DNA from: Shouchella sp047238345
Lineage (GTDB): Bacteria; Bacillota; Bacilli; Bacillales; Bacillaceae_D
NCBI RefSeq assembly: GCF_047238345.1
Contig: NZ_JBDFMQ010000001.1
Span: 3,472,001-3,536,000, forward strand
DNA length: 64,000 bases
Direction: 5' to 3'
Under the pieces are notes generated by a model. It was not told the DNA's origin, did no database searches, and saw only the letters and a program-made list of their open reading frames with translations. A program made the position numbers and the translations under genes. This document shows, piece by piece, positions 8,736-17,480 of the stretch (its first letter is position 1; every line of letters begins with the position of its first letter).

Positions 8736-8816
8736 AAGACTAGACATCATGAGCATCTTCCTGTATCTTAGGAATTCGTTTGTGAAAAAAGGAAATAGAG
8801 AGAGGAGTGGAGGTTT

Positions 8817-9992
8817 ATGTTACGTTTCGTAAATAATCGCCGCATCGTATTAACAATCTTTATGTTAGGTACGTTCGCCATAGGGATGACAGAATATGTC
8901 GTAACCGGCTTACTAACGGAGTTTGCACGTGATTTAAACGTTGCTGTTTCAACAACTGGATTATTGTTAAGTGTATACGCGATAAGCGTAGCTGTCTTCG
9001 GACCTCTCTTACGTGTCATCACAATAAAATATCCGCCAAAACCACTATTAATTGCTCTTACAGCAATCTTTGTTATAAGTAACATTGTGGCGGCTACCGC
9101 GCCTAACTTTGAGGTACTCTTGCTATCAAGATTACTATCAGCAGCTATGCACGCTCCGTTTTTCGGTCTTGCCATGATGATGGCGATTAATATGTCGGCA
9201 CCTGAAAGACGTACTCAAGCCATCGCGATTGTGCAAGGTGGGTTAACCATCGCAATCATGATTGGTGTCCCGTTCGGTTCATTTATCGGAGGTATGCTCG
9301 ATTGGCGCCTCGTTTTCTGGTTCTTAGTCTTACTAGGTGCCCTTGTACTCATTGGTTTAGCTATTTTTGTGCCAAATGAAAAGCAAGCAGAAACACCAAA
9401 GCTAAAATCAGAGCTAAAAGCTTTATTAAACAAGAACGTACTCTGGGTTCTTGCTATTATTGTCTTCGGTTTTTCTGGTGTCTTTACAGCCTACACATTT
9501 AAAGAGCCGATGCTTCGTGAATTTGCAGGCTTTGGCGTTCCTGGCGTTACGCTTGGTTTGTTCTTTTTCGGTTTAGGTGCTGTCATCGGGAACTTCACGT
9601 CAGGTCGCGTGCCACCAAGATTATTAACGAAAACATTAATGTTTTCGTTAATTGCACTCGCGCTTGTCTTGTTCTCGTTTACGTTCCTTCTACAAAGCCC
9701 TGTCTTGGCATTAATTAGCTGTTTCTTATTTGGTGCAGGGACATTTGGAACAACCCCGTTACTAAATGCAAAAGTCATTTTAGCAGCAAAAGATGCACCT
9801 ATGCTATCTGGTACCATTGCTGCATCCATCTTTAACGTTGCAAACGCACTAGGCGCAACGCTCGGCACATTGTTCTTAAATATGGGGTTAGACTTCCGCA
9901 TGATTACCTTTGCAGCAGCAGGAATCATCTTGTTAGGTCTCGTACTCACAATTATTACGAGCAAAGTAGAAGACAAAACCTTATACGAATAA
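8817..9992 (+). CDS. MFS transporter, AraJ/PbuE-like DHA1 exporter
   Basis: A 391-residue major facilitator protein with about 12 membrane segments. The N-terminal G-M-T-E-Y-V-V-T-G-L motif is typical of the DHA1 exporters that include AraJ, YdhP and the purine exporter PbuE. The usual loop 2-3 charged motif is weak (V-I-T-I-K-Y-P-P-K-P). GGAGG stands just before the ATG. It is transcribed divergently from the amylase gene and followed by its own terminator, so it is a single-gene unit. The substrate is unknown; sugars, purines or drugs are all possible for this group. Confidence 0.88.
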   Translation: MLRFVNNRRIVLTIFMLGTFAIGMTEYVVTGLLTEFARDLNVAVSTTGLLLSVYAISVAVFGPLLRVITIKYPPKPLLIALTAIFVISNIVAATAPNFEVLLLSRLLSAAMHAPFFGLAMMMAINMSAPERRTQAIAIVQGGLTIAIMIGVPFGSFIGGMLDWRLVFWFLVLLGALVLIGLAIFVPNEKQAETPKLKSELKALLNKNVLWVLAIIVFGFSGVFTAYTFKEPMLREFAGFGVPGVTLGLFFFGLGAVIGNFTSGRVPPRLLTKTLMFSLIALALVLFSFTFLLQSPVLALISCFLFGAGTFGTTPLLNAKVILAAKDAPMLSGTIAASIFNVANALGATLGTLFLNMGLDFRMITFAAAGIILLGLVLTIITSKVEDKTLYE

Positions 9993-9997
9993 CGCAC

Positions 9998-10034
9998 AAG
10001 CTCGCCGACATACAATTGTCGGTGAGCTTTTTTA
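9998..10034 (+). terminator. Rho-independent terminator after the AraJ-like gene
   Basis: AAGCTCGCCGACA pairs with TGTCGGTGAGCTT around TACAAT, followed by a T run. Confidence 0.9.
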
Positions 10035-10068
10035 TTATCCATATCCTCCCACTTCTAGTAAACTATGA

Positions 10069-10731
10069 TTGAAGGAGGTGTTTATACTGGTAGAGATCGT
10101 TCAATACGTCGTTTTGGCTGTACTGATCCTTGTTGCAGTGCCAATGCTCTTATATAAAGGGATCTTCGGGAAAGGCAAACATCGCGATCAATTAGACGAT
10201 GAGACCGTCGTTGTGAAACATTCCTACTCACTCTTTTCTTCCAATAAGGAAGAAACGCCTTACTTTGTTGACGACGTTGAGAAAGGATCGTTTAAGCGCA
10301 AAGATGCTAATGCTCTCCAAGGCCTAGCTAGGTGGCAACATATACACTTTGATGTCGTCAATCATGTCACAGGTGACTCGTATCATGCTGAGCAAACTGG
10401 GTTCAAACTAACTTTTGGCGCAAATGCGTGGGATATTTATGAAGGCAGAATCAAAATTGGTGAGATTAACGCCGAAGCGCTAAAAGCTTCAAAAGTTCAG
10501 TACACTCTCCGCATCCACGGTGAAGAATATCGCGCAACTGTTCACGTTCGAGATGAGCTCATGCTTTACCAGAAAGACCATTTCGAGCATATATTGATTG
10601 GCATTTCGACCATCAGTTTCGCTGGAAAAAACGTCACCACCGAGCTTAATGCAACGGCCTACGATGAAACAACCTTGCAGGAAATCATGTTGCTCGTCCA
10701 TGCTGTTTGGTCAGCGACAGGAAAGGTTTAG
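10069..10731 (+). CDS. Membrane-anchored protein of unknown function
   Basis: A protein of about 214-220 residues with one N-terminal membrane helix (V-E-I-V-Q-Y-V-V-L-A-V-L-I-L-V-A-V-P-M) followed by a soluble domain of about 175 residues rich in beta-prone stretches. I do not recognise the family; a tubby/LURP-like barrel is a weak guess. The first possible start is TTG 10069, but it overlaps the strong box AAGGAGG (10072-10078). The best-spaced in-frame codon after that box is CTG at 10087, a rare start codon. The next gene, a lipoprotein, begins 44 bases later, so the two may form an operon of envelope proteins. Confidence 0.7.
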   Translation: MKEVFILVEIVQYVVLAVLILVAVPMLLYKGIFGKGKHRDQLDDETVVVKHSYSLFSSNKEETPYFVDDVEKGSFKRKDANALQGLARWQHIHFDVVNHVTGDSYHAEQTGFKLTFGANAWDIYEGRIKIGEINAEALKASKVQYTLRIHGEEYRATVHVRDELMLYQKDHFEHILIGISTISFAGKNVTTELNATAYDETTLQEIMLLVHAVWSATGKV

Positions 10732-10775
10732 GAGGATTCTGATGGAAACATGCGAATAACTTATTATGAGGTCCT

Positions 10776-11414
10776 ATGTATTGGAGTGGTTTTTTGAAAA
10801 CTTTTAGTCTAACGCTATGTTTGAGTATGACCGTTCTTTTTACCGCTTGTTTTCCAGAAGAGCAAGCAAGGATTGTTGAAGAAGAGGTCGAGAAAGCTGA
10901 ATCACTTGATACCTTCTCAATCCCAACGCATATTTTTAAGTCTGATGTTACACATCAGACCCTATCAACAGATGAACTCCATGCAAGTATTCAAGATTAT
11001 TTAAACGCGAGTGCAGATCTAGATCATGTGATCGCTCAGTTTGAACACACGCTTTATGCACAAGATCCACTTACAACAGAAGAAACGGCCAAAGCTGTTG
11101 AAGTCATGACCTTACTTAAGGAAAATGATGAAAACTTCTCGACCTATATTGAATCCAATACGTTACCAGAGGGATACGGTGAAAACGTTGAGCGAATCCA
11201 ACAATATATGACTGGCTACCATGAGTACTTAGCTTCTTTTCATGATTCGGTAAACCAGTTTGATCAAGCTATGTCGGACCTATTGGATGGTTCTATCGAT
11301 CTTGAGGCGCTTTTGTTTATAGATACAGTTCCTAGCCACGTAAACGGACGAGAGCAACAAAAGATAGAAACATTCCTCGAAGAAAAAGGAATTGAAACGC
11401 ATCTGTTTGATTAA
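10776..11414 (+). CDS. Putative lipoprotein of unknown function
   Basis: A 212-residue exported protein with a hydrophobic signal ending L-F-T-A-C (Cys25), a likely lipidation site. The mature part is acidic and helical (E-E-E-V-E-K-A-E-S-L), with no recognised domain; its size and helical character recall YkyA-type cell-wall lipoproteins, but I cannot confirm this. The annotated start is ATG 10776 behind a weak GAGG; TTG at 10794, seven bases after GGAG, would give a more typical short signal peptide (TTG-Lys-Thr-Phe). It is convergent with the HIT gene, with 20 bases between their ends. Confidence 0.75.
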   Translation: MYWSGFLKTFSLTLCLSMTVLFTACFPEEQARIVEEEVEKAESLDTFSIPTHIFKSDVTHQTLSTDELHASIQDYLNASADLDHVIAQFEHTLYAQDPLTTEETAKAVEVMTLLKENDENFSTYIESNTLPEGYGENVERIQQYMTGYHEYLASFHDSVNQFDQAMSDLLDGSIDLEALLFIDTVPSHVNGREQQKIETFLEEKGIETHLFD

Positions 11415-11434
11415 AAGATATGTGTTTGCCACCC

Positions 11435-11839
11435 TTAATCGACTGCTGTCAGTTTCTCTTTCATCTTATTTAACGTATCATTTGACGCCCGCTTTATCGT
11501 CCCATCTAAATAAAATTTCGATGTCAGATCATGGTACTCATGCATCGGCACTAAATGAATATGCAGATGATCAATATCTAGTCCAACGACTGCCAGCCCA
11601 ACCTTAACTGGATTAAGGTTCTTTTGCAGATGATGACTCATTTGCTTCACGACAGCCATGATGGCTAAATAACGTTCATCGCTTAATCCATTTATGTCTG
11701 ATACATGTTGCTTTGGAATGACTAGCGTATGACCTGAACGGATGGGGTTAATGTCTAAGATTACTAGACAATGCTTATCTTCATATAATACGTTCGATTC
11801 ACTAGAATCATTGATGATGTTACAAAAGATACAACTCAC
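11435..11839 (-). CDS. HIT family nucleotide-binding hydrolase
   Basis: A 134-residue histidine-triad protein. It starts S-C-I-F-C-N-I-I and carries the triad D-H-L-H-I-H-L-V-P near residue 92 plus the I-R-S-G-H-T-L-V-I-P strand. HIT proteins hydrolyse adenosine dinucleotides or nucleoside phosphoramidates; the exact substrate is not clear. I chose the GTG start at 11839 because GAGGTGAA lies just before it and it gives the usual M-S-C-I-F-C start; the longer frame from 11860 has no ribosome binding site. It is divergent from an ASCH-domain gene with a large inverted repeat between them. Confidence 0.9.
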   Translation of the reverse strand: MSCIFCNIINDSSESNVLYEDKHCLVILDINPIRSGHTLVIPKQHVSDINGLSDERYLAIMAVVKQMSHHLQKNLNPVKVGLAVVGLDIDHLHIHLVPMHEYHDLTSKFYLDGTIKRASNDTLNKMKEKLTAVD

Positions 11840-11880
11840 GGTCTTCACCTCGTTTTTCATTTTTGCTAAACGTCTCTTCT

Positions 11881-11907
11881 TTTATCATAAAACGTTTTCA
11901 TGATAAA
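11881..11907. promoter_or_regulatory. Large inverted repeat between the HIT and ASCH genes
   Basis: TTTATCAT (11881-11888) faces ATGATAAA (11900-11907), and the middle contains the palindrome AAAACGTTTT. The element lies in the 116-base divergent promoter region and looks like an operator; the regulator is unknown. Confidence 0.45.
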
Positions 11908-11955
11908 CTGTAGGAATACTTTTTGATTTTCGACAACTAAAAATGAGGTGTTACG

Positions 11956-12420
11956 ATGACTGAACATCCATCGATTCACGCTATGTGGCAATCTTTCGTT
12001 AAAGAGAACCCTGCCTATACCGATACACCTTATCAGGCGTGGGCATTTGGTGACGGTACGAAGAAGATGGCAGACGATTTATGCGCCCTTGTATTAACAG
12101 AAGAAAAGCAAGGCACTTCCTCCTATTATTTGGCGTATGAAAAAGAACAAGAGCCCCTTCCAACAAAAGGACAGTTTAACATTATTTTAGATGGCGATGG
12201 CGTCGCACAAGCGATTATGCAAACAACAAAAGTGGATATCCTTCCTTACAATCATGTAACAGAAGCACATGCTCATGCAGAAGGAGAAGGCGATCAAACG
12301 CTCACATATTGGAAAAGCGTTCATCAACCGTTTTTTTCCAAGTTAGCCTCTACTTTGGATTCTTCCTTTAATGAAACCGATCTTGTCGTATACGAGTGGA
12401 TAAAGCTTGTACATAAGTAA
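11956..12420 (+). CDS. ASCH domain-containing protein
   Basis: A 154-residue soluble protein. Y-Q-A-W-A-F-G-D-G near residue 27, the strand pattern after G-Q-F-N-I-I-L-D-G-D-G and A-H-A-E-G-E-G-D-Q-T-L-T-Y-W-K match the ASCH fold, a PUA-like barrel thought to bind RNA or modified nucleosides. GAGGTG precedes the ATG. A GNAT acetyltransferase starts 20 bases downstream on the same strand with its own strong ribosome binding site, so the two are likely an operon. The specific role is unknown. Confidence 0.85.
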   Translation: MTEHPSIHAMWQSFVKENPAYTDTPYQAWAFGDGTKKMADDLCALVLTEEKQGTSSYYLAYEKEQEPLPTKGQFNIILDGDGVAQAIMQTTKVDILPYNHVTEAHAHAEGEGDQTLTYWKSVHQPFFSKLASTLDSSFNETDLVVYEWIKLVHK

Positions 12421-12439
12421 ATGAGAAGGAGGACAACGT

Positions 12440-12883
12440 TTGATCTATACATTTGTTCAAAGTACATATGAAGACAAACCGTACCTGTCACAATTAAGAA
12501 TGAATGTTTTGCAAGACGATTTTGTTCGTCTAGCACTTCCACGCGCGCGTGTGCTTCAGCGATTTGAAGACCATTTCCGACCAGAGTCGATCTATTTAAT
12601 TAAAGACCAAGATGTGAACACAATTGGCTGTATCGGCATAGTTGAACATGAACACTCAGTCGAATTAAAAAACTTTTATCTCGAACCAGCTTTTCAAGGA
12701 CAAGGCATTGGTAGAACGGTCTTTCAACATATCCTTTCTCATTATAAAGACAAGGAAGAGATCTCCTTAAAAATTTTTAATGGAAGTCGAGCAAAACCGT
12801 TCTATCAATCGTTTGGCTTCATCGTTACAGAACAAGATGAACGAGTCGAAACCATGTGCCTGTATCAAACGGTTTCCACGTAA
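12440..12883 (+). CDS. GNAT family N-acetyltransferase
   Basis: A 147-residue acetyl-CoA-dependent N-acetyltransferase. The acetyl-CoA-binding loop is Q-G-Q-G-I-G near residue 92, followed by the expected helix. The C-terminal A-K-P-F-Y-Q-S-F-G-F motif is typical for the family. It starts with TTG at 12440 directly behind AGAAGGAGGACAACGT, a strong ribosome binding site. It is the second gene after the ASCH gene and ends before a strong terminator. The acetylated substrate cannot be inferred. Confidence 0.88.
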   Translation: MIYTFVQSTYEDKPYLSQLRMNVLQDDFVRLALPRARVLQRFEDHFRPESIYLIKDQDVNTIGCIGIVEHEHSVELKNFYLEPAFQGQGIGRTVFQHILSHYKDKEEISLKIFNGSRAKPFYQSFGFIVTEQDERVETMCLYQTVST

Positions 12884-12908
12884 CAAGTCGTGTCCCGTCT
12901 GAAAAAGG

Positions 12909-12943
12909 AAAGAACCTTGACGAATGGTCAAGGTTCTTTTGTA
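12909..12943 (+). terminator. Terminator after the ASCH-GNAT pair
   Basis: AAAGAACCTTGAC pairs with GTCAAGGTTCTTT around GAATG, followed by T residues. It also lies just beyond the convergent OYE gene. Confidence 0.9.
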
Positions 12944-12962
12944 CCGTACAATCTCTTTGCTT

Positions 12963-14111
12963 TTATTTCGTCACTTCTTCGTTTTCAATTAGTTCGATCT
13001 CCAACTCTGCCTTGGAGATCGCCGCAGGTGGCGTCGTATTATTTGTTAAGATATTTTTCACGTGACTCACTTCCATTAATGCTTGTCCTTTTTCAAAACG
13101 ATTCGGAAAGTCTGGTTGGACAAGGGCTTGTCTACCTAACGCAACAAAATCACAATGCTCCATCCCCACTAGTTTCCCAGCTTCAATCGGATCTTCTAGC
13201 GAACCGCAGGCAATGATCGGCTTATTAGAATAACGTTTGGCCGCCTCTGCCATGAGCATAGAACCTTCTCCAAAAGCAGGTATTTTCGCATCGCCTTCAG
13301 AAAGATGGATATAATCCACTCTTGTCTTTCCAAGCGAAGAGAAAATCGTTGCCGCCTCTTCTTCCCCGCCTTCCCATTTATAAGACGGATCGGTTGCTTT
13401 CATTTGCGAAATGCGAACACCGAGCAACATGGTTTCTCCGACGGCTTCTCGAACTTCATCAATTAGCTCCACAATGAGTCTTACACGATTTTCTGTAGAG
13501 CCACCGTATTCATCTCCACGTTGATTACTCGCTTCAGAAAGAAATTGATCTAATAAGTAACCATTGGCTCCGTGAAGCTCAACTCCATCAAACCCTGCTT
13601 CTTGAGCTCGAAGCGCCGCCTTCACAAAGTCTGTTTTAATCGTTTGAATACCGTCAACCGTTAATGGACGAGCTTCTGGAAAAGGGCCTTGTCCACCATA
13701 AAGCGAGACTTTCTCTCGTGGGGGCGTAAATACGCTTGGCGCAACGGTTTCATCCGTATATGCATTGCCTTGTGATTGCGCACCTGCATGCATAATTTGC
13801 GCAATGGATAAAGCCCGATTTTCTTTCATTGTCTCCACAATTGGCTTCCATGCTTCCATTTGTTCATCTGTCGCTAGTCCAGGTTGGTTTTCGTAACCTT
13901 GGCTATAGGCGGTATCTGGATAAATCCCTTCTGTTATGATGGCCGCAAACCCACCTTTTGCAAATCGTTCATAGTAACGATGGACCGTTTCATTTGGAAC
14001 ACCCTTGTCCGACGAAGACACACGGGTCATTGGTGCGACAATATAGCGGTTTTTTAAGATATGATTGCCGATCGTGGCTTGGTTTAATAATAACTCTTTT
14101 TCGTTTACCAT
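12963..14111 (-). CDS. NADH-dependent flavin oxidoreductase (Old Yellow Enzyme family)
   Basis: A 382-residue FMN-dependent reductase with a TIM-barrel fold. Visible are N-R-Y-I-V-A-P-M-T-R near the start, the catalytic H-G-A-N-G-Y-L-L-D-Q-F-L motif, and the phosphate-binding end I-A-C-G-S-L followed by V-A-L-G-R. It has no C-terminal iron-sulphur/NAD domain, so it is the short OYE form that reduces activated double bonds such as enones. ATG 14111 is nine bases behind GGGAG; the ATG two codons upstream is too close to that box. It appears monocistronic and its physiological substrate is unknown. Confidence 0.9.
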   Translation of the reverse strand: MVNEKELLLNQATIGNHILKNRYIVAPMTRVSSSDKGVPNETVHRYYERFAKGGFAAIITEGIYPDTAYSQGYENQPGLATDEQMEAWKPIVETMKENRALSIAQIMHAGAQSQGNAYTDETVAPSVFTPPREKVSLYGGQGPFPEARPLTVDGIQTIKTDFVKAALRAQEAGFDGVELHGANGYLLDQFLSEASNQRGDEYGGSTENRVRLIVELIDEVREAVGETMLLGVRISQMKATDPSYKWEGGEEEAATIFSSLGKTRVDYIHLSEGDAKIPAFGEGSMLMAEAAKRYSNKPIIACGSLEDPIEAGKLVGMEHCDFVALGRQALVQPDFPNRFEKGQALMEVSHVKNILTNNTTPPAAISKAELEIELIENEEVTK

Positions 14112-14190
14112 ATGCATATTCTCCCTACTTTCTTTAGACTGCGCTACCCCTCCCTTTCCTTTTGTTTACGTATCTTAAACCTTTCCACCA

Positions 14191-14637
14191 TTACTTAACA
14201 ATGACATTCTCGAGTTCGCTTAAATCAATTGGACCATTTACGATTCGATAGGTTCCTTGATCGACAACATGCACACCAGCCTCTCCAATGAACACAACCG
14301 AAGCATTGTGAGAGTAATGACTAATGAACACTTCTTGTTGAGAACCGTATAGTAACTGCTTTTGATAATAAGACTGGGATACTCGTTTCACTTGATAATT
14401 TGAAAGAAACGCTAATAGTTCTTCCATTTCTTCTTGTTCATCAAGGTAATGATCATAGCCTTCTTCCCTTTCTGTATTCGTTCGATCAATAGTGACACCG
14501 ATAATGATAATGTCCTCTTCGTTATAATAGATCAGGCTTGCCAGCGACCGCTCACTGTAAGCATGAAAAAAACAGATTCCTATACTAAAAAGGCAGCATC
14601 CTATCGCAATGGTTATGAACAAACGTTTCATCCGCAC
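14191..14637 (-). CDS. Exported or membrane-anchored hypothetical protein
   Basis: A protein of 146-148 residues with one N-terminal hydrophobic segment (L-F-I-T-I-A-I-G-C-C-L-F-S-I-G-I-C-F-F) that is either a membrane anchor or a signal peptide. The outside part contains an acidic stretch (E-E-G-Y-D-H-Y-L-D-E-Q-E-E-M-E-E). I do not recognise the family. GTG 14637 and ATG 14631 are both plausible starts behind AAAGGGGTGAT. It stands alone between the OYE and GH2 genes. Confidence 0.65.
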   Translation of the reverse strand: MRMKRLFITIAIGCCLFSIGICFFHAYSERSLASLIYYNEEDIIIIGVTIDRTNTEREEGYDHYLDEQEEMEELLAFLSNYQVKRVSQSYYQKQLLYGSQQEVFISHYSHNASVVFIGEAGVHVVDQGTYRIVNGPIDLSELENVIVK

Positions 14638-14744
14638 ATCACCCCTTTTTATTAAGGTATACGGGAACGTTTGTCCTTAGGACTATAAACGACAAACAAT
14701 CCTCTCACAAAGGGAAAAAACCTGTGCAAGAGAATTGCTTCACT

Positions 14745-16484
14745 CTATTTATCGTTTAATGCTTTTATTTTTTCTTCTTTTATTTTGGGCTTTCGGTTTT
14801 CATCAAGTAAGCCATTAACCTCTTGCTGCACATCTGTAAGTTGCGTATAGCAAAAGCCGCTCACATAGGGCAATGTTTTAATCGCGTCAGTCATTCCTTC
14901 ATAGCGCATGAGAAAATCTTTCTCCGATTTCACTTGATTTCCATATCCCCAACCATCATCTGTTGTAAATGCGATTCCACCATATTCACTGATCATAACA
15001 GGTTGTCCTTTGTATTCGTATCCTTCTGCAAACGCATATTTATCAAGGTTATGTGGGTAAGCATTTCCTAAAATCGCCGTTTCATCCTCATATCGCCTTA
15101 AGAAACGATCGGCAAACTCCTCATAATCATGCAATGTGATAATATCAGAAATGGTATGTTCCCACCCATCGTTCACAATGACCGGCCTTGAATCAAGTGA
15201 CTTTGTGCCATAATAGATGCTTTCTGTGAACGCTTGCTGCTGTTCATTTGTAAAGATCTGGCCAACACCCCATGATTCATTAAAAGGAACCCATGTCACA
15301 ATAGATGGATAATGAGCCAGTTGGTCCACTACATCAAACCACTCTTTAGAGAACGCTTTCACAGCTTTCGTTGAAAATGAGTACGCAGATGGCATCTCCG
15401 CCCATACAAGCAATCCTTTCCGATCACAAAGTGCGTAAAATCGCTCATCTTCAATTTTTTGATGTTTTCGGATTCCATTAAACCCAAGCGCTTTTGTCGC
15501 ATCGATATCCGTTTCAAGTGCTTCCAGAGAAGGTGGTGTTAAATGCGTGTCTTCCCAATACCCTTGATCCAAAATTAACTTTTGGTACACGGGACGATTG
15601 TTTAAGAGCACTTGTCCATTTTTTATAGAAATTTTTCGTAAGCCAAAATAAGAGGTTGCCTGATCTATGATTTCCCCATCTTTTCGAATGATAAAGGTAA
15701 CATCATAAAGATTCGGTTGCTCCAGTGACCAAACCGCTACGCCCCATTCATGAATTGAGGAGGTTAACGCTACTTCCATATTAGTCTCGTGACGCTCAGG
15801 TTTAAACGAAAAGCGGCGCACCTCATAATCGTTAAACGTAATCACCGTCTCAACCTCTACCCCTTGTGTCTCCCCAGCCAGTTGGTACGTAAATGCCACT
15901 GACGCCTGATCCAAATCTGGCTGGATGTCCACTTTTTCAAAATGCTGTTTGTTTACATACTCTACCCAGACGGATTGCCAAATTCCTGTTGTTTGTACAT
16001 ACCAGCACCCGAAGTTTTTGTTGATCCAGCGTTGTTTTCCTCTCGGTTGCTCGGTACTCATACAATCTTCCACCCGAACCGTTATGGTTTGCGAGGAATC
16101 GTCCACTAAAAAAGGGGTAAGATCAAACGTAAATGAGGTATATCCACCTTCATGACTTCCTGCACAGCATCCGTTCACCCAAACGGTCGTATGGTAATCG
16201 CTAGCTTGAAAGTGAAGAAGAATTGTCTTGTTTTTATTTTCATCTGGAATAGAGATGTTTCGTTCATACCAAACGACTGGATGAAAACGTTCATCCCCAA
16301 TCCCACTTTTTTTCGTCTCATATGTGTAGGGAACGGTTATTTCTTGTTTAAGTTTAGCGCCAGCAAACCAATGTTGTTTCAATCCGATATTTTCATCATC
16401 AAATGCAAACGACCATGTGCCATTTAACAAGTCCCAGTCTTGACGGACAAATTTCGGTCGAGGAAAATCGAGTGAATGGTTCAT
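14745..16484 (-). CDS. Glycoside hydrolase family 2 (beta-galactosidase/glucuronidase type)
   Basis: A 579-residue GH2 enzyme without signal peptide, so cytoplasmic. The N-terminal sugar-binding and immunoglobulin-like domains occupy about residues 1-280. A TIM barrel follows with the acid/base Glu in F-N-E-S-W-G and the nucleophile Glu in M-I-S-E-Y-G-G. It is shorter than LacZ (about 1000 residues) and closer to compact GH2 enzymes, so the substrate could be beta-galactosides, beta-glucuronides or similar. AAAGGAG precedes ATG 16484; a longer frame to 16553 would run over the predicted promoter. The neighbouring sugar importer (17541-20713) may supply its substrate. Confidence 0.9.
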   Translation of the reverse strand: MNHSLDFPRPKFVRQDWDLLNGTWSFAFDDENIGLKQHWFAGAKLKQEITVPYTYETKKSGIGDERFHPVVWYERNISIPDENKNKTILLHFQASDYHTTVWVNGCCAGSHEGGYTSFTFDLTPFLVDDSSQTITVRVEDCMSTEQPRGKQRWINKNFGCWYVQTTGIWQSVWVEYVNKQHFEKVDIQPDLDQASVAFTYQLAGETQGVEVETVITFNDYEVRRFSFKPERHETNMEVALTSSIHEWGVAVWSLEQPNLYDVTFIIRKDGEIIDQATSYFGLRKISIKNGQVLLNNRPVYQKLILDQGYWEDTHLTPPSLEALETDIDATKALGFNGIRKHQKIEDERFYALCDRKGLLVWAEMPSAYSFSTKAVKAFSKEWFDVVDQLAHYPSIVTWVPFNESWGVGQIFTNEQQQAFTESIYYGTKSLDSRPVIVNDGWEHTISDIITLHDYEEFADRFLRRYEDETAILGNAYPHNLDKYAFAEGYEYKGQPVMISEYGGIAFTTDDGWGYGNQVKSEKDFLMRYEGMTDAIKTLPYVSGFCYTQLTDVQQEVNGLLDENRKPKIKEEKIKALNDK

Positions 16485-16507
16485 ATGCTTCGCTCCTTTT
16501 CGGTAAA

Positions 16508-16521
16508 GAACATCGTTTACA
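16508..16521 (-). promoter_or_regulatory. cre-like CcpA site before the GH2 gene
   Basis: Minus strand TGTAAACGATGTTC fits 12 of 14 positions of the cre consensus and lies over the predicted start of transcription. Confidence 0.45.
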
Positions 16522-16524
16522 GGC

Positions 16525-16553
16525 AGTATGAGTGGTTTTGTATGAATTGTCAA
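16525..16553 (-). promoter_or_regulatory. Sigma-A promoter of the GH2 gene
   Basis: TTGACA (16548-16553) and CATACT (16525-16530) on the minus strand are spaced by 17 bases. This is one of the best promoter matches in the window. Confidence 0.75.
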
Positions 16554-16622
16554 ACTACTTTGTCTTGAATCTTTTTTAGTGATATGATTTAAGTAAGTTA
16601 ATATAAAGGGGCGTGTTCAGTC

Positions 16623-16901
16623 ATGACAAAATCAGATTCAACCAAACACGTTACAATTACGACATATTCGGCTTTGATTATAGGTTTTACCTGTTTGTTC
16701 ATAACGTTGCGAGCCGGTTTCACAGGCTATTTTTATAACGAATACGTTCTTCTTATTCTCATTTTATTAGGCACCACACTTTCCATTTACTCACTCATGA
16801 AATCAACCAAAAAGGTTTTACCAACCCTGTCTCTACTCTTCTCACTATCACTTCCACTCTCATTTATTTTCGTTGTTATTTTTTTTGATTTTGCACCTTA
16901 A
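16623..16901 (+). CDS. Small integral membrane protein, unknown
   Basis: A 92-residue protein with three predicted membrane segments (about residues 14-32, 40-58 and 65-88) and a short polar N-terminus. AAAGGGG stands before the ATG. I recognise no family. It lies alone between the GH2 gene on the other strand and another small membrane protein 110 bases downstream. Confidence 0.6.
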   Translation: MTKSDSTKHVTITTYSALIIGFTCLFITLRAGFTGYFYNEYVLLILILLGTTLSIYSLMKSTKKVLPTLSLLFSLSLPLSFIFVVIFFDFAP

Positions 16902-17011
16902 CGAGCACGACAGACACTCTTTTCCCCTATACGAAAATGACGTTTCAATAACAGGTTTGTATGTTTACTCGTAAGCTTGCTTCATATTGAGCGTTTATCT
17001 AGAAAGGACTG

Positions 17012-17323
17012 ATGGCTATGTATGAGTGGTTAAATCTAGGAAGTCTTGTGATTGGATTGCTTGCATGGACGCTTCCCATTCTAAATTTGGTCAAACATCA
17101 TAAAAGATGGGTAATCGTTTCTTTAGCAAGTATGAGTGCCTGTATCGTCTCGATATGTTTTCAGCTCCTCTACAATGATTATCTAGTGAGGATAGAGGAT
17201 TGGTCAGCGCTTATGGACACTTCTCAAAGTGTCATTCTCCTCTCATTTATACTTGCTGCAGGAACCATTTTTCTCAATGGCATTACAGTATTCATTTATA
17301 GAAAAAAAAGAGAGTACATGTAA
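17012..17323 (+). CDS. Small integral membrane protein, unknown
   Basis: A 103-residue protein with three predicted membrane segments. The N-terminal L-V-I-G-L-L-A-W-T-L-P-I-L segment followed by K-H-H-K-R-W resembles small Bacillus membrane proteins sometimes annotated as cytochrome oxidase subunit 4-like; this link is weak. AAAGGACTG precedes the ATG. The 217 bases between it and the next gene hold a predicted -10 box and a strong cre site. Confidence 0.6.
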   Translation: MAMYEWLNLGSLVIGLLAWTLPILNLVKHHKRWVIVSLASMSACIVSICFQLLYNDYLVRIEDWSALMDTSQSVILLSFILAAGTIFLNGITVFIYRKKREYM

Positions 17324-17480
17324 AAGTAATACAAAAAAATTTTAGTAATTCATGCTCAAGCCGATATAAAACAGCCCTCTAATTTTTACCACCTTACCTG
17401 TGCTTTTCACCCATTTTTTTCAACCTCTGAATAGCAGGAATGATTTTTGCATAATGTACAGGAAACAAAGCAGGATTTTC

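Noticed and set aside
9491..10042. 183-residue minus-strand frame over the AraJ-like gene
   Set aside because: It overlaps a clear MFS gene and its terminator; long antisense frames are common over codon-biased genes.
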